Below, piece after piece: positions 1 to 6,498 of a DNA stretch of 21,389 bases. This DNA is from Paenibacillaceae bacterium. Lineage in GTDB: Bacteria; Bacillota; Bacilli; Paenibacillales; Paenibacillaceae. The notes under the pieces are model-generated. The model did no database searches. It saw nothing but the letters and a program-made list of their open reading frames with translations, and was not told the origin of the DNA. Each line of letters opens with the position of its first letter. The stretch's first letter is position 1. A program made the translations under genes and the position numbers. The stretch covers positions 1-21,389 of the forward strand of contig CAAFUF010000030.1 in assembly GCA_900766135.1 (NCBI GenBank), given 5' to 3'.

Positions 1-89
1 ATAGCAGCGTGCCGACCGTCGCTCGCAGGTTTGCTCTCGCGCCACGTGCTCAGGCAGAAAGAACGAGGGCTTGACAAAAACGTTCATAG

Positions 90-272
90 CAACGGAACTG
101 AGAGACGTTATTGGCTGGGGAATGGGAAGTTTCGGATTCTAACGGAACGAGGAGACCTTATTTGGGGAAATTCTTGTTCATTGACCGTCAAAATAGCCCA
201 ATAAGGCCCGTGGGTTCCGTTAGAGCGGGAAATCGCTGGGAAATGAGCAAATAAGGGCGCTACGTTCCGTTA
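90..272. repeat. Palindromic intergenic repeat cluster, four units in two orientations
   Basis: Four related units of about 24 bp are visible. Two are forward (90-113 and 140-163), of the form TAACGGAAC, about nine bases, then TTATT(T)G. Two are inverted (about 197-222 and 248-272), ending in GTTCCGTTA. Forward unit 140-163 can pair with inverted unit 197-222 over TAACGGAAC/GTTCCGTTA and CTTATTTGGG/CCCAATAAG, so the cluster can fold into a large hairpin or cruciform. The two forward units start 50 bp apart. The same pair recurs with the same 50-bp phase at 21293-21366. No gene is seen in this stretch. This looks like a dispersed intergenic repeat family; its function is unknown. Confidence 0.75.
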
Positions 273-464
273 CGCTCGGTCGCCCGGCGGTCAGCCGCAC
301 GTCGCTCGGCCGCGTTGCTCGGCCGCACGTCGCTTAGCCGCAGGCCGCTCAGTCGCCCGCCGCTCAGTCGCCCGCCGCTCAGCCGCAGGCCGCTCAGTCG
401 CAGGCCGCTCAGTCGCTCGGCGGTCAGCCGCACGTCGCTCAGCCGCAGGCCGCTCTACCGTACG
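272..464. repeat. GC-rich 15-bp tandem repeat, about 13 units
   Basis: About thirteen units of a degenerate 15-mer run head to tail; a central unit is CCGCTCAGTCGCCCG. The units at 345-359 and 360-374 are identical, and the one at 302-314 is 2 bp short. Divergence increases toward both ends and related degraded sequence continues to about 545. An open reading frame through it encodes only a monotonous five-residue repeat rich in Arg, Ser, Pro and Leu and has no ribosome binding site, so I read this as a non-coding minisatellite. Confidence 0.85.
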
Positions 465-608
465 AGTGCACTGCGTGCACGCCGTACTGCCTCACGCTGC
501 TAGCCGAACGCCGTACTGTCGCATTCCCGCACTGCTGCACGCCGCGGGCGCTCGGAACCTGACTTTTTGGACTGGACATTATAGAACATGATCTTTGGAG
601 GAAATCAA
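465..608. other. Leader region of xpt; no riboswitch seen
   Basis: Degraded repeat-like sequence (recurring GCACGCCGTACTG-like pieces) runs to about 545. A possible -10-like TATAGA at 580-585 lies very close to the ribosome binding site, but no convincing -35 is present. I could not find the conserved core of a purine riboswitch or a terminator/antiterminator pair, which often precede xpt in Bacillota. Confidence 0.4.
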
Positions 609-1181
609 ATGGAGTTGTTAAAACAAAAGATCGTAGAGCAAGGGGTCATCGTCTCGGACCAAGTGCTGAAGCTTGATGGGCTGCTCAATCATCAGGTCGA
701 CCCGCAGCTGACGATGCAGATGGGCAAGGAATTTGCCAAGCGGTTTCGCGATCAAGGCGTTACCCGCGTCATTACGGTGGAGTCGTCGGGGATCGCCGTG
801 GCGTTTGCCACCGCCTATGAGCTGGGCGTTCCGCTCGTATTCGCGCGGCGGAAGAAGACGCTGCTGGCCGAGCCGGACATGTTATGCGAACGGGTGCCTT
901 CGTTTACGAAGGGCATTGTCACGGACATTTTGGTATCGCGCGATTTTCTTGGAGAGAACGACAGGGTGCTGTTTATCGACGATATTATCGCCAACGGAGA
1001 CGCGGCCCGGGGATTGATCAAAATCATCGCCCGTTCCGGAGCGGAGCTGGTGGGAGCGGGAATCGTCATCGAGAAGTGCTTCCAGCCTGGAGCCCAGGCC
1101 ATTCGCGAGCAGGGCATCCGGCTGGAGACGCTGGCGCGCATCGCATCGCTGGAGGGCGGACAAATTACGTTTGCCGACTAG
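609..1181 (+). CDS. xpt: Xanthine phosphoribosyltransferase
   Basis: Purine-salvage enzyme that transfers the phosphoribosyl group of PRPP to xanthine to make XMP in the cytoplasm. The 190-residue product matches Bacillus subtilis Xpt (about 194 residues) from memory along most of its length. It starts MELLKQKIVEQGV, followed by LSDQVLK-like and LNHQVDP segments. The type I phosphoribosyltransferase PRPP loop is LFIDDIIANGDAARG at about residues 118-132, and the C-terminal segment GAGIVIEKCFQPG is typical. The start is the ATG at 609, because TTTGGAGG lies 8-10 bases upstream; an in-frame ATG at 588 lies before this ribosome binding site. The gene is alone here: no pbuX permease follows, and upstream is a minisatellite rather than a visible riboswitch. 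Confidence 0.93.
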   Translation: MELLKQKIVEQGVIVSDQVLKLDGLLNHQVDPQLTMQMGKEFAKRFRDQGVTRVITVESSGIAVAFATAYELGVPLVFARRKKTLLAEPDMLCERVPSFTKGIVTDILVSRDFLGENDRVLFIDDIIANGDAARGLIKIIARSGAELVGAGIVIEKCFQPGAQAIREQGIRLETLARIASLEGGQITFAD

Positions 1182-1225
1182 GGACAAATAGGCGTCAGAA
1201 AAAACAGCCAAATTTCGGTTAATCC

Positions 1226-1254
1226 TTTGCAGGCCCCCTTTTTTTCGCTATAAT
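1226..1254 (+). promoter_or_regulatory. Sigma-A promoter for the 1285 gene
   Basis: A -35 box TTTGCA (1226-1231) and a perfect -10 box TATAAT (1249-1254) are separated by 17 bp. The start codon lies 30 bp further downstream with an AGGAGG site (1271-1276) between them. Confidence 0.85.
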
Positions 1255-1284
1255 GAGGATTACTAGGGAGAGGAGGCTTAAAGA

Positions 1285-1617
1285 ATGGGGAAAGAATTGG
1301 CAGTAGACGCGGAGTTTTTTCTTTCGAAATTGTCCGAAGCGAAGGTTACTTTTGAACGTGCCCTGGATTGCAAACATACCGAGTTTGATGACCTTTATCC
1401 CTATATGCTTGAACATCCCCAGTTTTTCTGGTACAAACGCTATGTAGCATGGTCGCAATTGTTGACGATAGCCGGGCTGTGCCAAGAGCTCGAAGTGCCC
1501 TGGAAGGAACAGTTCAGTCCGCAACAAGTAGGGTATTTGGAACAAAGAGTCATGTCGGCGAAAGTGCTTGATTTCTGGTTCGAAACGAACGACAGCCGGG
1601 AGCACGCCTCGCGTTAA
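1285..1617 (+). CDS. Hypothetical protein, 110 aa
   Basis: I do not recognise a family. The product is a soluble-looking, probably mostly helical 110-residue protein rich in aromatic residues (for example FFWYKRYVAW near residues 47-56), with two cysteines and no signal peptide or membrane segment. The gene is well supported: consensus promoter at 1226-1254, AGGAGG eight bases before the ATG, and a strong intrinsic terminator at 1676-1707, so it appears to be a single-gene transcription unit. It may be a lineage-restricted conserved protein; no function is proposed. Confidence 0.75.
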   Translation: MGKELAVDAEFFLSKLSEAKVTFERALDCKHTEFDDLYPYMLEHPQFFWYKRYVAWSQLLTIAGLCQELEVPWKEQFSPQQVGYLEQRVMSAKVLDFWFETNDSREHASR

Positions 1618-1675
1618 GCGGCCTCATCCATATTTCGGCGCCGCACCGGCTGCTGGATGCATCCAAAGTCATCGA

Positions 1676-1707
1676 AGTCCCGCTGGTACGCCGGCGGGGC
1701 TTTTTTT
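1676..1707 (+). terminator. Intrinsic terminator after the 1285 gene
   Basis: An 11-bp stem (AGTCCCGCTGG at 1676-1686 with CCGGCGGGGCT at 1691-1701, counting G-U pairs), a TACG tetraloop and a run of seven T form a textbook rho-independent terminator. Confidence 0.93.
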
Positions 1708-2043
1708 GCGCTTGACGGCAGGTCAACACTCGCTGTTTGGCTTTGAAAGATAATCCCGTTTAATCAGGTAGGAGAGAACAAAGCCGTCTCGAAGAAGAAA
1801 TTTTAGCGTGAAACCGAACGGTTCGATCCTGAGACGGACTGAAGCTATAGTGGCAGGCTGGAGGCTGATAGGATCGCGTTACCGCTGTCGGATGGGATCA
1901 GATTGCAGTTAAATCCCGTTTTTCGTTTCCAACGCGTATTGTCCCTGCTTTCCGTACGGTGGCTTTCGCCCCATCTCGATCCATGCTCCCTGAACAAAAG
2001 GGATAATGGTGCAAAGCGGCAATGCAGAGGATAACAAGTCAAG
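1708..2043. other. Intergenic region with a small imperfect RNA fold and a doubtful short ORF
   Basis: No firm gene is seen. A 7-bp stem, CCGTCTC (1784-1790) with GAGACGG (1831-1837), encloses a small hairpin, AACC-GAAC-GGTT (1812-1823). On the minus strand, 1909-2037 can be read as a 42-codon frame from a TTG, ending GQYALETKNGI; its composition looks coding-like, but no good ribosome binding site precedes it. It may be a gene remnant or chance. Confidence 0.3.
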
Positions 2044-2049
2044 TATAAT
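2044..2049 (+). promoter_or_regulatory. Probable -10 box for the 2087 gene
   Basis: A perfect TATAAT lies 37 bp before the start codon. No recognisable -35 is present at 16-18 bp spacing (the sequence there is AATGCA), so the promoter is weak, activator-dependent or misread. Confidence 0.5.
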
Positions 2050-2086
2050 AGAGGTTGTTCCCTAAAATCAGGAGGTGGGAAATTCG

Positions 2087-2302
2087 ATGATATCAGATGA
2101 AACGCTGGACCAATACCGGTTGTCCGGAGAAAAAGTACGCGTCGTACGCGACGGGATTCCGGAGAACGACGTGCGGGGAATCGTAGTGGCCTGGGACGAC
2201 ACGCATGTGTTAATCCGCAAGCCGAGCCGCAACGTGGTGAAGCTGGATCGTAATTACATTTACCAACCTGCGAAAGAGCCTAGAATTTCGCCGGTGGATT
2301 GA
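2087..2302 (+). CDS. Hypothetical small protein, 71 aa
   Basis: A 71-residue soluble protein starting MISDETLDQYRL. The middle alternates hydrophobic and charged residues in short strands (VRVVRDG, GIVVAWDD, HVLIRKP, VVKLDR), which suggests a small beta-barrel of SH3 or Sm-like type; that is inference from pattern, not a recognised family. I chose the ATG at 2087 because AGGAGG (2070-2075) lies eleven bases upstream; a GTG at 2075 overlaps that site. A TATAAT lies upstream. The next gene is convergent, with a shared hairpin between them. Confidence 0.7.
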   Translation: MISDETLDQYRLSGEKVRVVRDGIPENDVRGIVVAWDDTHVLIRKPSRNVVKLDRNYIYQPAKEPRISPVD

Positions 2303-2372
2303 GCCTATTTTTGATGGGGCGGGACATCGTATAAGTGCGGATCCCGCATGGTCAATAAACTTCTCTGGAGGA

Positions 2373-2413
2373 GGGAACCTTAGGGCAGCTGATGCATCTT
2401 AAGGTTCCCTTTG
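2373..2413 (+). terminator. Hairpin between convergent genes, likely terminator
   Basis: A perfect 10-bp inverted repeat, GGGAACCTTA (2373-2382) and TAAGGTTCCC (2400-2409), is followed by TTTG on the plus strand. The T-run is short, so strength is uncertain. The left arm contains the stop codon of the minus-strand gene, so the last codons of that gene form the loop and right arm. Confidence 0.6.
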
Positions 2414-2811
2414 TCTGTACGCTCCAGTCGGGCCAGACCGGGGGCCGGGGCGCTTCCATTCAAGTAAGCGCGCATCCGGGAGGACACCTCGCGCTGCAGA
2501 CCCGCCCACAAAATCCGCATTTTCCCGTGATACCCCCGGCAGCGGTATTCCGCCTGAATGCCGTTCTCATCCTGGCGGATTCGTTCGATTTCGATATTCC
2601 GCTCGCGGAACTTGCCGTGAATTTCCGAGAGGACAAGCGCCACGCGGTGTTCGCCGCCGCGGATGAGATCGACGTAAGCTTCGGGGCTCTTCAACAGCCC
2701 GCTCTGTTCGAGAATCCGGGCATCCCGCTCGAATACTTTCTGCAAAAAACCAAGCAGCAACGCGCTCTTGATCAGCGCCAATTCCTCTTCCTTGATGCCG
2801 GGTACAGCCAT
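2380..2811 (-). CDS. Hypothetical protein, 143 aa, possibly SOS-regulated
   Basis: I do not recognise a family. The 143-residue product starts MAVPGIKEEELALIKSALL and is rich in charged residues, with predicted helices at about residues 7-45 and 55-80 and a more strand-like segment ending in GYHGKMRILWAG. There is no signal peptide or membrane span, so it is probably cytosolic. The start is supported by AGAGGTG about nine bases upstream on the minus strand, a sigma-A promoter at 2846-2875 and a LexA-like box between promoter and gene. Plus-strand frames through the same region lack ribosome binding sites and are treated as shadows. The stop lies inside the shared hairpin at 2373-2409. Confidence 0.75.
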   Translation of the reverse strand: MAVPGIKEEELALIKSALLLGFLQKVFERDARILEQSGLLKSPEAYVDLIRGGEHRVALVLSEIHGKFRERNIEIERIRQDENGIQAEYRCRGYHGKMRILWAGLQREVSSRMRAYLNGSAPAPGLARLERTDKGNLKMHQLP

Positions 2812-2830
2812 CGAACAACACCTCTTTATG

Positions 2831-2844
2831 CGAACTTATGTTCT
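2831..2844 (-). promoter_or_regulatory. Putative LexA/DinR (SOS) box
   Basis: On the plus strand the sequence is CGAACTTATGTTCT. The Bacillus-type LexA core is CGAAC-N4-GTTCG, so nine of ten defined bases match. The box overlaps the expected transcription start of the minus-strand gene (about 2839), a position suited to repression. Confidence 0.6.
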
Positions 2845-2845
2845 T

Positions 2846-2875
2846 ATCATACCCTAGCCTAACGTTTTTAATCAA
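2846..2875 (-). promoter_or_regulatory. Sigma-A promoter of the minus-strand 143-aa gene
   Basis: Read on the minus strand, TTGATT (2875-2870) and TATGAT (2851-2846) are separated by 18 bp, placing the transcription start inside the LexA-like box. Confidence 0.65.
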
Positions 2876-2898
2876 GCGCAACTCTTGAAAGTTTTGCA

Positions 2899-2928
2899 TT
2901 GACTTCTTGATGCTGGACGTGGTATGAT
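2899..2928 (+). promoter_or_regulatory. Promoter of the tRNA-Leu gene
   Basis: TTGACT (2899-2904) and TATGAT (2923-2928) with an 18-bp spacer lie about 45 bp before the mature tRNA 5' end. Confidence 0.8.
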
Positions 2929-2972
2929 CTATCTTGTCGCTGCAAAAGTTAATTTTGCTCGATACTCAATTT

Positions 2973-3060
<88 letters not shown>

Positions 3061-3076
3061 ATTTTAACAATGGACG

Positions 3077-3117
3077 AGCTCTTGAGTTTCCTGTCGAGGA
3101 GATTCAAGAGCTTTTTT
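3077..3117 (+). terminator. Intrinsic terminator of tRNA-Leu
   Basis: AGCTCTTGA (3077-3085 region) pairs with TCAAGAGCT (3104-3112) and is followed by six T. Its arms closely resemble those of the hairpin at 16382-16423. Confidence 0.92.
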
Positions 3118-3170
3118 GCATACTCGAAATTTGCTAAGTATTGCTCATTACTTAAGCCGAAGAAACCTTT

Positions 3171-3550
3171 AAGCTTGGTTGCTGTAAGAATCTTTGCACA
3201 GAACCTGATTCGCTTGTTGCTCTCCCAGCAGCTGCAGTAATAACTTTAAGAAGACAGGGAACTAGCGACAAAGTGCGGCAACTCGATTTGTTCTTGGCCC
3301 GGGCTTTTCGCCATGATGATTTGTTTCCCCTTATAAGATACAGGGAAAACCGTGTAGTTATCGTCTGGTGCTGAAAATGGATGTCATCCCATTTGAGCCC
3401 GACGATTTCACCTCACCGCAACCCGTAAAATGCTGCCAGAATGACACCTAACTCAACCGGATCGCCTATACTACTTCGAATAAATCGCTTAGTTCATCAC
3501 TCTTGTGATAGCTCCCGATAAATCGGTTTTTGCCGTAAGTCGAGCGGTTG
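3171..3550 (-). pseudogene. Decayed tyrosine recombinase (phage/ICE-type integrase) remnant
   Basis: Reading the minus strand downward from about 3550 and moving between frames gives a clear integrase-like series: FIGSYHKSDELSDLFEVV, then after a small frameshift near 3468 GDPVELGVILAAFYGLR, then an in-frame TGA near 3405 where Arg is expected, then GEIVGLKWDDIHF, then KNKSSCRTLSLVP. Past another frameshift comes a degraded LLGEQQANQVLCKDSYSNQ. The FYGLRRGEI.GLKWDDI segment is the arginine-I box region of site-specific tyrosine recombinases, and KNKSSxRTLPL is typical of Gram-positive transposon and ICE integrases. The C-terminal catalytic H-R-Y part is missing. At least one stop and two frameshifts make it non-functional. 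Its place next to tRNA-Leu suggests an old integrated element that has since been lost. Confidence 0.85.
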
Positions 3551-3782
3551 CATAAACTTGGGAAATCACTAAACGTTATTGGTTTTATCCATGTTGATAA
3601 AGTTAATAATGGAAATATAAGCAATCCGGAAAAACTTCATGTGATATCAGTTAGCCCTTGGGACTCCGTCAAGCCCTAGGGCTTTTCTGAATAATTGAAT
3701 CAAAAGAAGCAGCCTCTCAGCCCCTTAAAAATGAGGAGTCAAACATTATAAATCATAAGTATCGAATTCGAGAGGGCGCTTC
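3551..3782. other. AT-rich intergenic DNA, no gene seen
   Basis: Short frames only, none with a ribosome binding site. The only clear structure is the terminator-like hairpin at 3653-3686. This is probably residual DNA of the lost element; I found no intact copy of the tRNA-Leu 3' end that would mark the far attachment site. Confidence 0.5.
3653..3686 (+). terminator. Terminator-like hairpin
   Basis: AGCCCTTGGG (3653-3662) and CCCTAGGGCT (3674-3683) form a 10-bp stem with one T-T mismatch, followed by TTTT. There is no intact gene just upstream, so it may shield the following operon or be a remnant. Confidence 0.65.
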
Positions 3783-3800
3783 TATAATTAAATTAAGCTT

Positions 3801-3816
3801 TTGAAAGCGAATACAA
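3801..3816 (+). promoter_or_regulatory. Putative cre site (CcpA, carbon catabolite control)
   Basis: TTGAAAGCGAATACAA matches the Bacillus cre consensus WTGNNARCGNWWWCAW at every position. It lies about 30 bp upstream of the extended -10 at 3842-3850 and just downstream of a second TATAAT at 3783-3788. If that upstream box is used, the cre site sits at about +6 to +22, a classical repression position. Its place ahead of a sugar-uptake operon supports a real role. Confidence 0.7.
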
Positions 3817-3841
3817 AGTGCCGATGGCTTCCAAAATAACG

Positions 3842-3850
3842 TGCTATAAT
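3842..3850 (+). promoter_or_regulatory. Extended -10 promoter of the sugar operon
   Basis: TGCTATAAT is a perfect -10 with the TG extension; no good -35 is seen 17 bp upstream. The kinase start codon is 40 bp downstream. A second TATAAT (3783-3788) upstream of the cre site is an alternative. Confidence 0.6.
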
Positions 3851-3890
3851 AAATAGCCAAATCCCATTTTGAAGCCTGAAGGTGTGAGCT

Positions 3891-5693
3891 ATGAACTCTA
3901 TTTTGCAAGCGATTGCAACGCGTCTTCGAAGTCTGCGTCTTGTTCACAAATTGTTTATCGGATACATCCTGCTCATCTGTATTCCTTTTGCCGTGTTTGG
4001 ATTCGTCTTCTATAGACAAATGTACATGAACCAGCTGGATCATTTTAAAAGCGGTAAAACGCAAATGATAGAGCAGGCTTACCGGAATCTGGAGGTGGAT
4101 CTTACCAAAATTGAAGCGATGTACCCGCTGTTTCAAAACAATACCAGTCTCATTGACTATTTGGGAGGCTTCAGCGCCGAGGATTGGGATCAAGCCTACA
4201 TTTATAAAAAAGAAATCGGCCCTACTTTTTCATTTGCTTATATATCCAATCAGCTAGTCGATAAGATTACGATGTATAAAGCTGATCCCCAAGTGCCCAT
4301 CCTGTCTCCCGAGGTGGAGGATATCGCTAGATTTACGGAACAGCAGCACGCGCAAGCGGAAGCCGTCGAGCATTTGCCTCCGAACAAAGGACTGTGGGTG
4401 TACGAAGCATCCAGTGGCCGCGATCGGCTGCCGTCCATTCGCTACTTGCACAAAATGTATAACACCAGCTACACGCGTACCGTCGGCTTGCTGCAATTGA
4501 CCTTGAACGACGGGCTGATCAAGCAGTTTTTTAACACGCAGCAAAGCAATGATGAGGTATGGCGGATGGTTGCGGACGCCAGCGGTCGTATCCTGTACGA
4601 GGAACCGGCTCTGGAGCTTGATGAACAGGCACTAAGCGAAATATTGCCTCGGGTTCCCCAGGCCGGCATGGCCAGCTTTTACACCAAGGACCGTCGTTAT
4701 CTGATCGGCGCGGCGCGAATCGAACGTTTTAACCTTACGCTGGTAGAGGTTTACAAAACGCGGGATGCGCTGATTATCGGAAAAGAAGCCAGGTTAGCCG
4801 TCGGTCTCGGTCTGCTGCTGCTGACGCTGTTGTCCGTCATGTACTTCACGATCGCTTCATCAATCACGCTAAGGATTGTGCGTTTTTCCCGCCATATGAG
4901 AAGGGTCGATGATTCGAAAAACGCCATTTACCCGGCCGACGAAGGCGGCGCCGATGAAATTGGTTACCTGATTTCGGCATATAATTCGATGATCAGCCGG
5001 GTTGATGAATTGAAGCGGGTGGTTACGCAGACGGAGCTGCTGAAGAAGGAAGCCGAGATCAAAATGCTGCAAGCGCAAATCAATCCGCATTTCCTGTACA
5101 ACACGCTGGAAACGATGTGTATGCTGGCGGCCATGAACGACGACGACGAAGTCGCCGACATCGGCTTGAAGCTGGGAAAGTTGCTTAGATACAGCTTGTC
5201 CAAAACCAAAGATGAAAGCACGCTGGGCGAAGAACTCGAAAATGTCAGGCATTATCTCGATATCCACCGGGTCCGGATGGGCGATAAACTGATCACCGAT
5301 TTTGTCATCCATGAGGAGGCGCTGCGGCTTCCTTGTCCGAGGTTTATCCTTCAGCCCCTTGTGGAGAACAGCATCCTCCACGGATTCAAGAATGTCCGCG
5401 GACCGGCGGAGCTGCGGCTGGAGTTGTTGGCTGAGGAATCGGGGGTTCTGCTGCGGATATCGGACAGCGGGTCCGGCATTCCGGCTGAGCGGCTGACCAT
5501 GATCCGCGAGGTGCTCGAAGGGCAGCTGCCTTTGGCGGAAATCTCATCCTCCGGTGGGATTGGGCTACACAATGTGAATGAACGGCTTAAAGCTTTTTTT
5601 GGCAGCGAGTCAACATTGGATATCCAAAGCACCGAAGGACGGGGAACCGTGATCACGTCGTATCTGGCAAAAGGAGGACGACGCCATGCTTAA
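3891..5693 (+). CDS. YesM-type sensor histidine kinase
   Basis: Membrane kinase expected to sense an extracellular or transported sugar, probably with the binding protein, and to phosphorylate the response regulator encoded next. The 600-residue product has a first membrane helix at about 18-40 (FIGYILLICIPFAVFGFVFY), an extracellular sensor region of about 260 residues, a second helix at about 302-325, a HAMP region to about 378, and a His_kinase-family dimerisation helix with the phospho-acceptor motif QINPHFLYNTL (His400). The HATPase has the N-box LVENSILHGF (Asn493), a G1 box DSGSGIP (Asp525) and GGIGLHNVNERL. Length and layout fit the YesM/LytS-like class that pairs with AraC-type regulators. 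The ATG has AAGGTG six bases upstream. Its stop overlaps the next start by 8 bp, so the two are translationally coupled. Confidence 0.93.
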   Translation: MNSILQAIATRLRSLRLVHKLFIGYILLICIPFAVFGFVFYRQMYMNQLDHFKSGKTQMIEQAYRNLEVDLTKIEAMYPLFQNNTSLIDYLGGFSAEDWDQAYIYKKEIGPTFSFAYISNQLVDKITMYKADPQVPILSPEVEDIARFTEQQHAQAEAVEHLPPNKGLWVYEASSGRDRLPSIRYLHKMYNTSYTRTVGLLQLTLNDGLIKQFFNTQQSNDEVWRMVADASGRILYEEPALELDEQALSEILPRVPQAGMASFYTKDRRYLIGAARIERFNLTLVEVYKTRDALIIGKEARLAVGLGLLLLTLLSVMYFTIASSITLRIVRFSRHMRRVDDSKNAIYPADEGGADEIGYLISAYNSMISRVDELKRVVTQTELLKKEAEIKMLQAQINPHFLYNTLETMCMLAAMNDDDEVADIGLKLGKLLRYSLSKTKDESTLGEELENVRHYLDIHRVRMGDKLITDFVIHEEALRLPCPRFILQPLVENSILHGFKNVRGPAELRLELLAEESGVLLRISDSGSGIPAERLTMIREVLEGQLPLAEISSSGGIGLHNVNERLKAFFGSESTLDIQSTEGRGTVITSYLAKGGRRHA

Positions 5694-6441
5694 ACTTATG
5701 ATCGTTGACGACGAAGCCATCATTGTCAAAGGATTGCAGCATGTCATCCGCAGGATGAAGACGCCGTTTACGGATATTGTCGGGGTCAGCGACAGTGTGG
5801 AGGCGCTGCGCATGGCCGAGGAGTTCAAGCCGGATCTTTTGATTACGGATATCCAAATGCCGGAGCTGAGCGGACTGGACTTGATTCAATCGGTTTCGGA
5901 AAAGAGAGCCGCATCCAAATTTATTATTTTAACCGGTTACGAAACGTTTGATTATGCGAGGAAGGCGATACGTCTTCAGGTTGCGGATTATTTACTCAAG
6001 CCGGTGGATCCGCAGGAGCTATCCGGTCTGCTGAACCGGTTGTCGATGGAGATCGTAGAGGAGCGAAGCCGGGTGCAAGCAGCAACGGATACGGAAGAGC
6101 CTACTGAGGATCAAGACAGCAATCATAACATTCGTAGATTCAAAGATTTTATTCACGGCAACTATATGAGGGACATCTCGCTGGAAGACGTGGCCGAGTA
6201 TTTGAACCTTCATCCCAGCTATGTGTGCAGTTTGCTGAAGCGGGAGACCCAAAAGACCTTTGTGCAATATTTGCGGGGATTTCGGATCGACAAAGGCAAA
6301 AAGCTCTTGCGCGAGCTGCCGAATCTTCCGCTGGAACAAGTCGCGAAGGCCATTGGCTTTAGAAGCCAGGCGCATTTCTACAAAGTGTTTAAACAAGAAA
6401 GCGGGGTTACCCCCGGAGACTACCGGAATATGAGGGATTAA
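5686..6441 (+). CDS. YesN-type response regulator with AraC DNA-binding domain
   Basis: Cytoplasmic transcription factor expected to activate this operon and perhaps related genes when phosphorylated by the upstream kinase. The receiver domain covers about residues 1-120: acidic pair Asp8-Asp9, phospho-acceptor Asp55 in LLITDIQMPELSG, the LTGYETFDYA segment, and the conserved Lys in YLLKPVDP. An AraC/XylS helix-turn-helix pair fills about 150-249, with ISLEDVAEYLNLHPSYVCSL as the first and LEQVAKAIGFRSQAHFYKVF as the second recognition helix. At 251 residues it is shorter than many YesN proteins because the linker between domains is short. AAAGGAGG lies 10 bases before the ATG, which is inside the kinase gene. 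The next gene follows after 57 bp without a terminator. Confidence 0.93.
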   Translation: MLKLMIVDDEAIIVKGLQHVIRRMKTPFTDIVGVSDSVEALRMAEEFKPDLLITDIQMPELSGLDLIQSVSEKRAASKFIILTGYETFDYARKAIRLQVADYLLKPVDPQELSGLLNRLSMEIVEERSRVQAATDTEEPTEDQDSNHNIRRFKDFIHGNYMRDISLEDVAEYLNLHPSYVCSLLKRETQKTFVQYLRGFRIDKGKKLLRELPNLPLEQVAKAIGFRSQAHFYKVFKQESGVTPGDYRNMRD

Positions 6442-6498
6442 GCTGAAAACCCGACTTTTTGAACTCGTATTTAAATTAGACCGTAAGGGGTGTGGTTT

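Noticed and set aside
186..194. GTCAAAATA match to the first block of the FAD promoters
   Set aside because: The other two blocks are absent at the required spacing; chance within the palindromic repeat.
272..464. Possible CRISPR array
   Set aside because: The units are contiguous 15-mers with no unique spacers, and there are no cas genes.
315..503. 62-codon plus-strand ORF of LSRRP-like repeats
   Set aside because: It is the translation of the 15-bp tandem repeat, without a ribosome binding site or non-repetitive sequence.
2392..2862. 156-codon plus-strand ORF opposite the 143-aa gene
   Set aside because: No ribosome binding site, and it is antisense to a gene with its own promoter and ribosome binding site; treated as a shadow.
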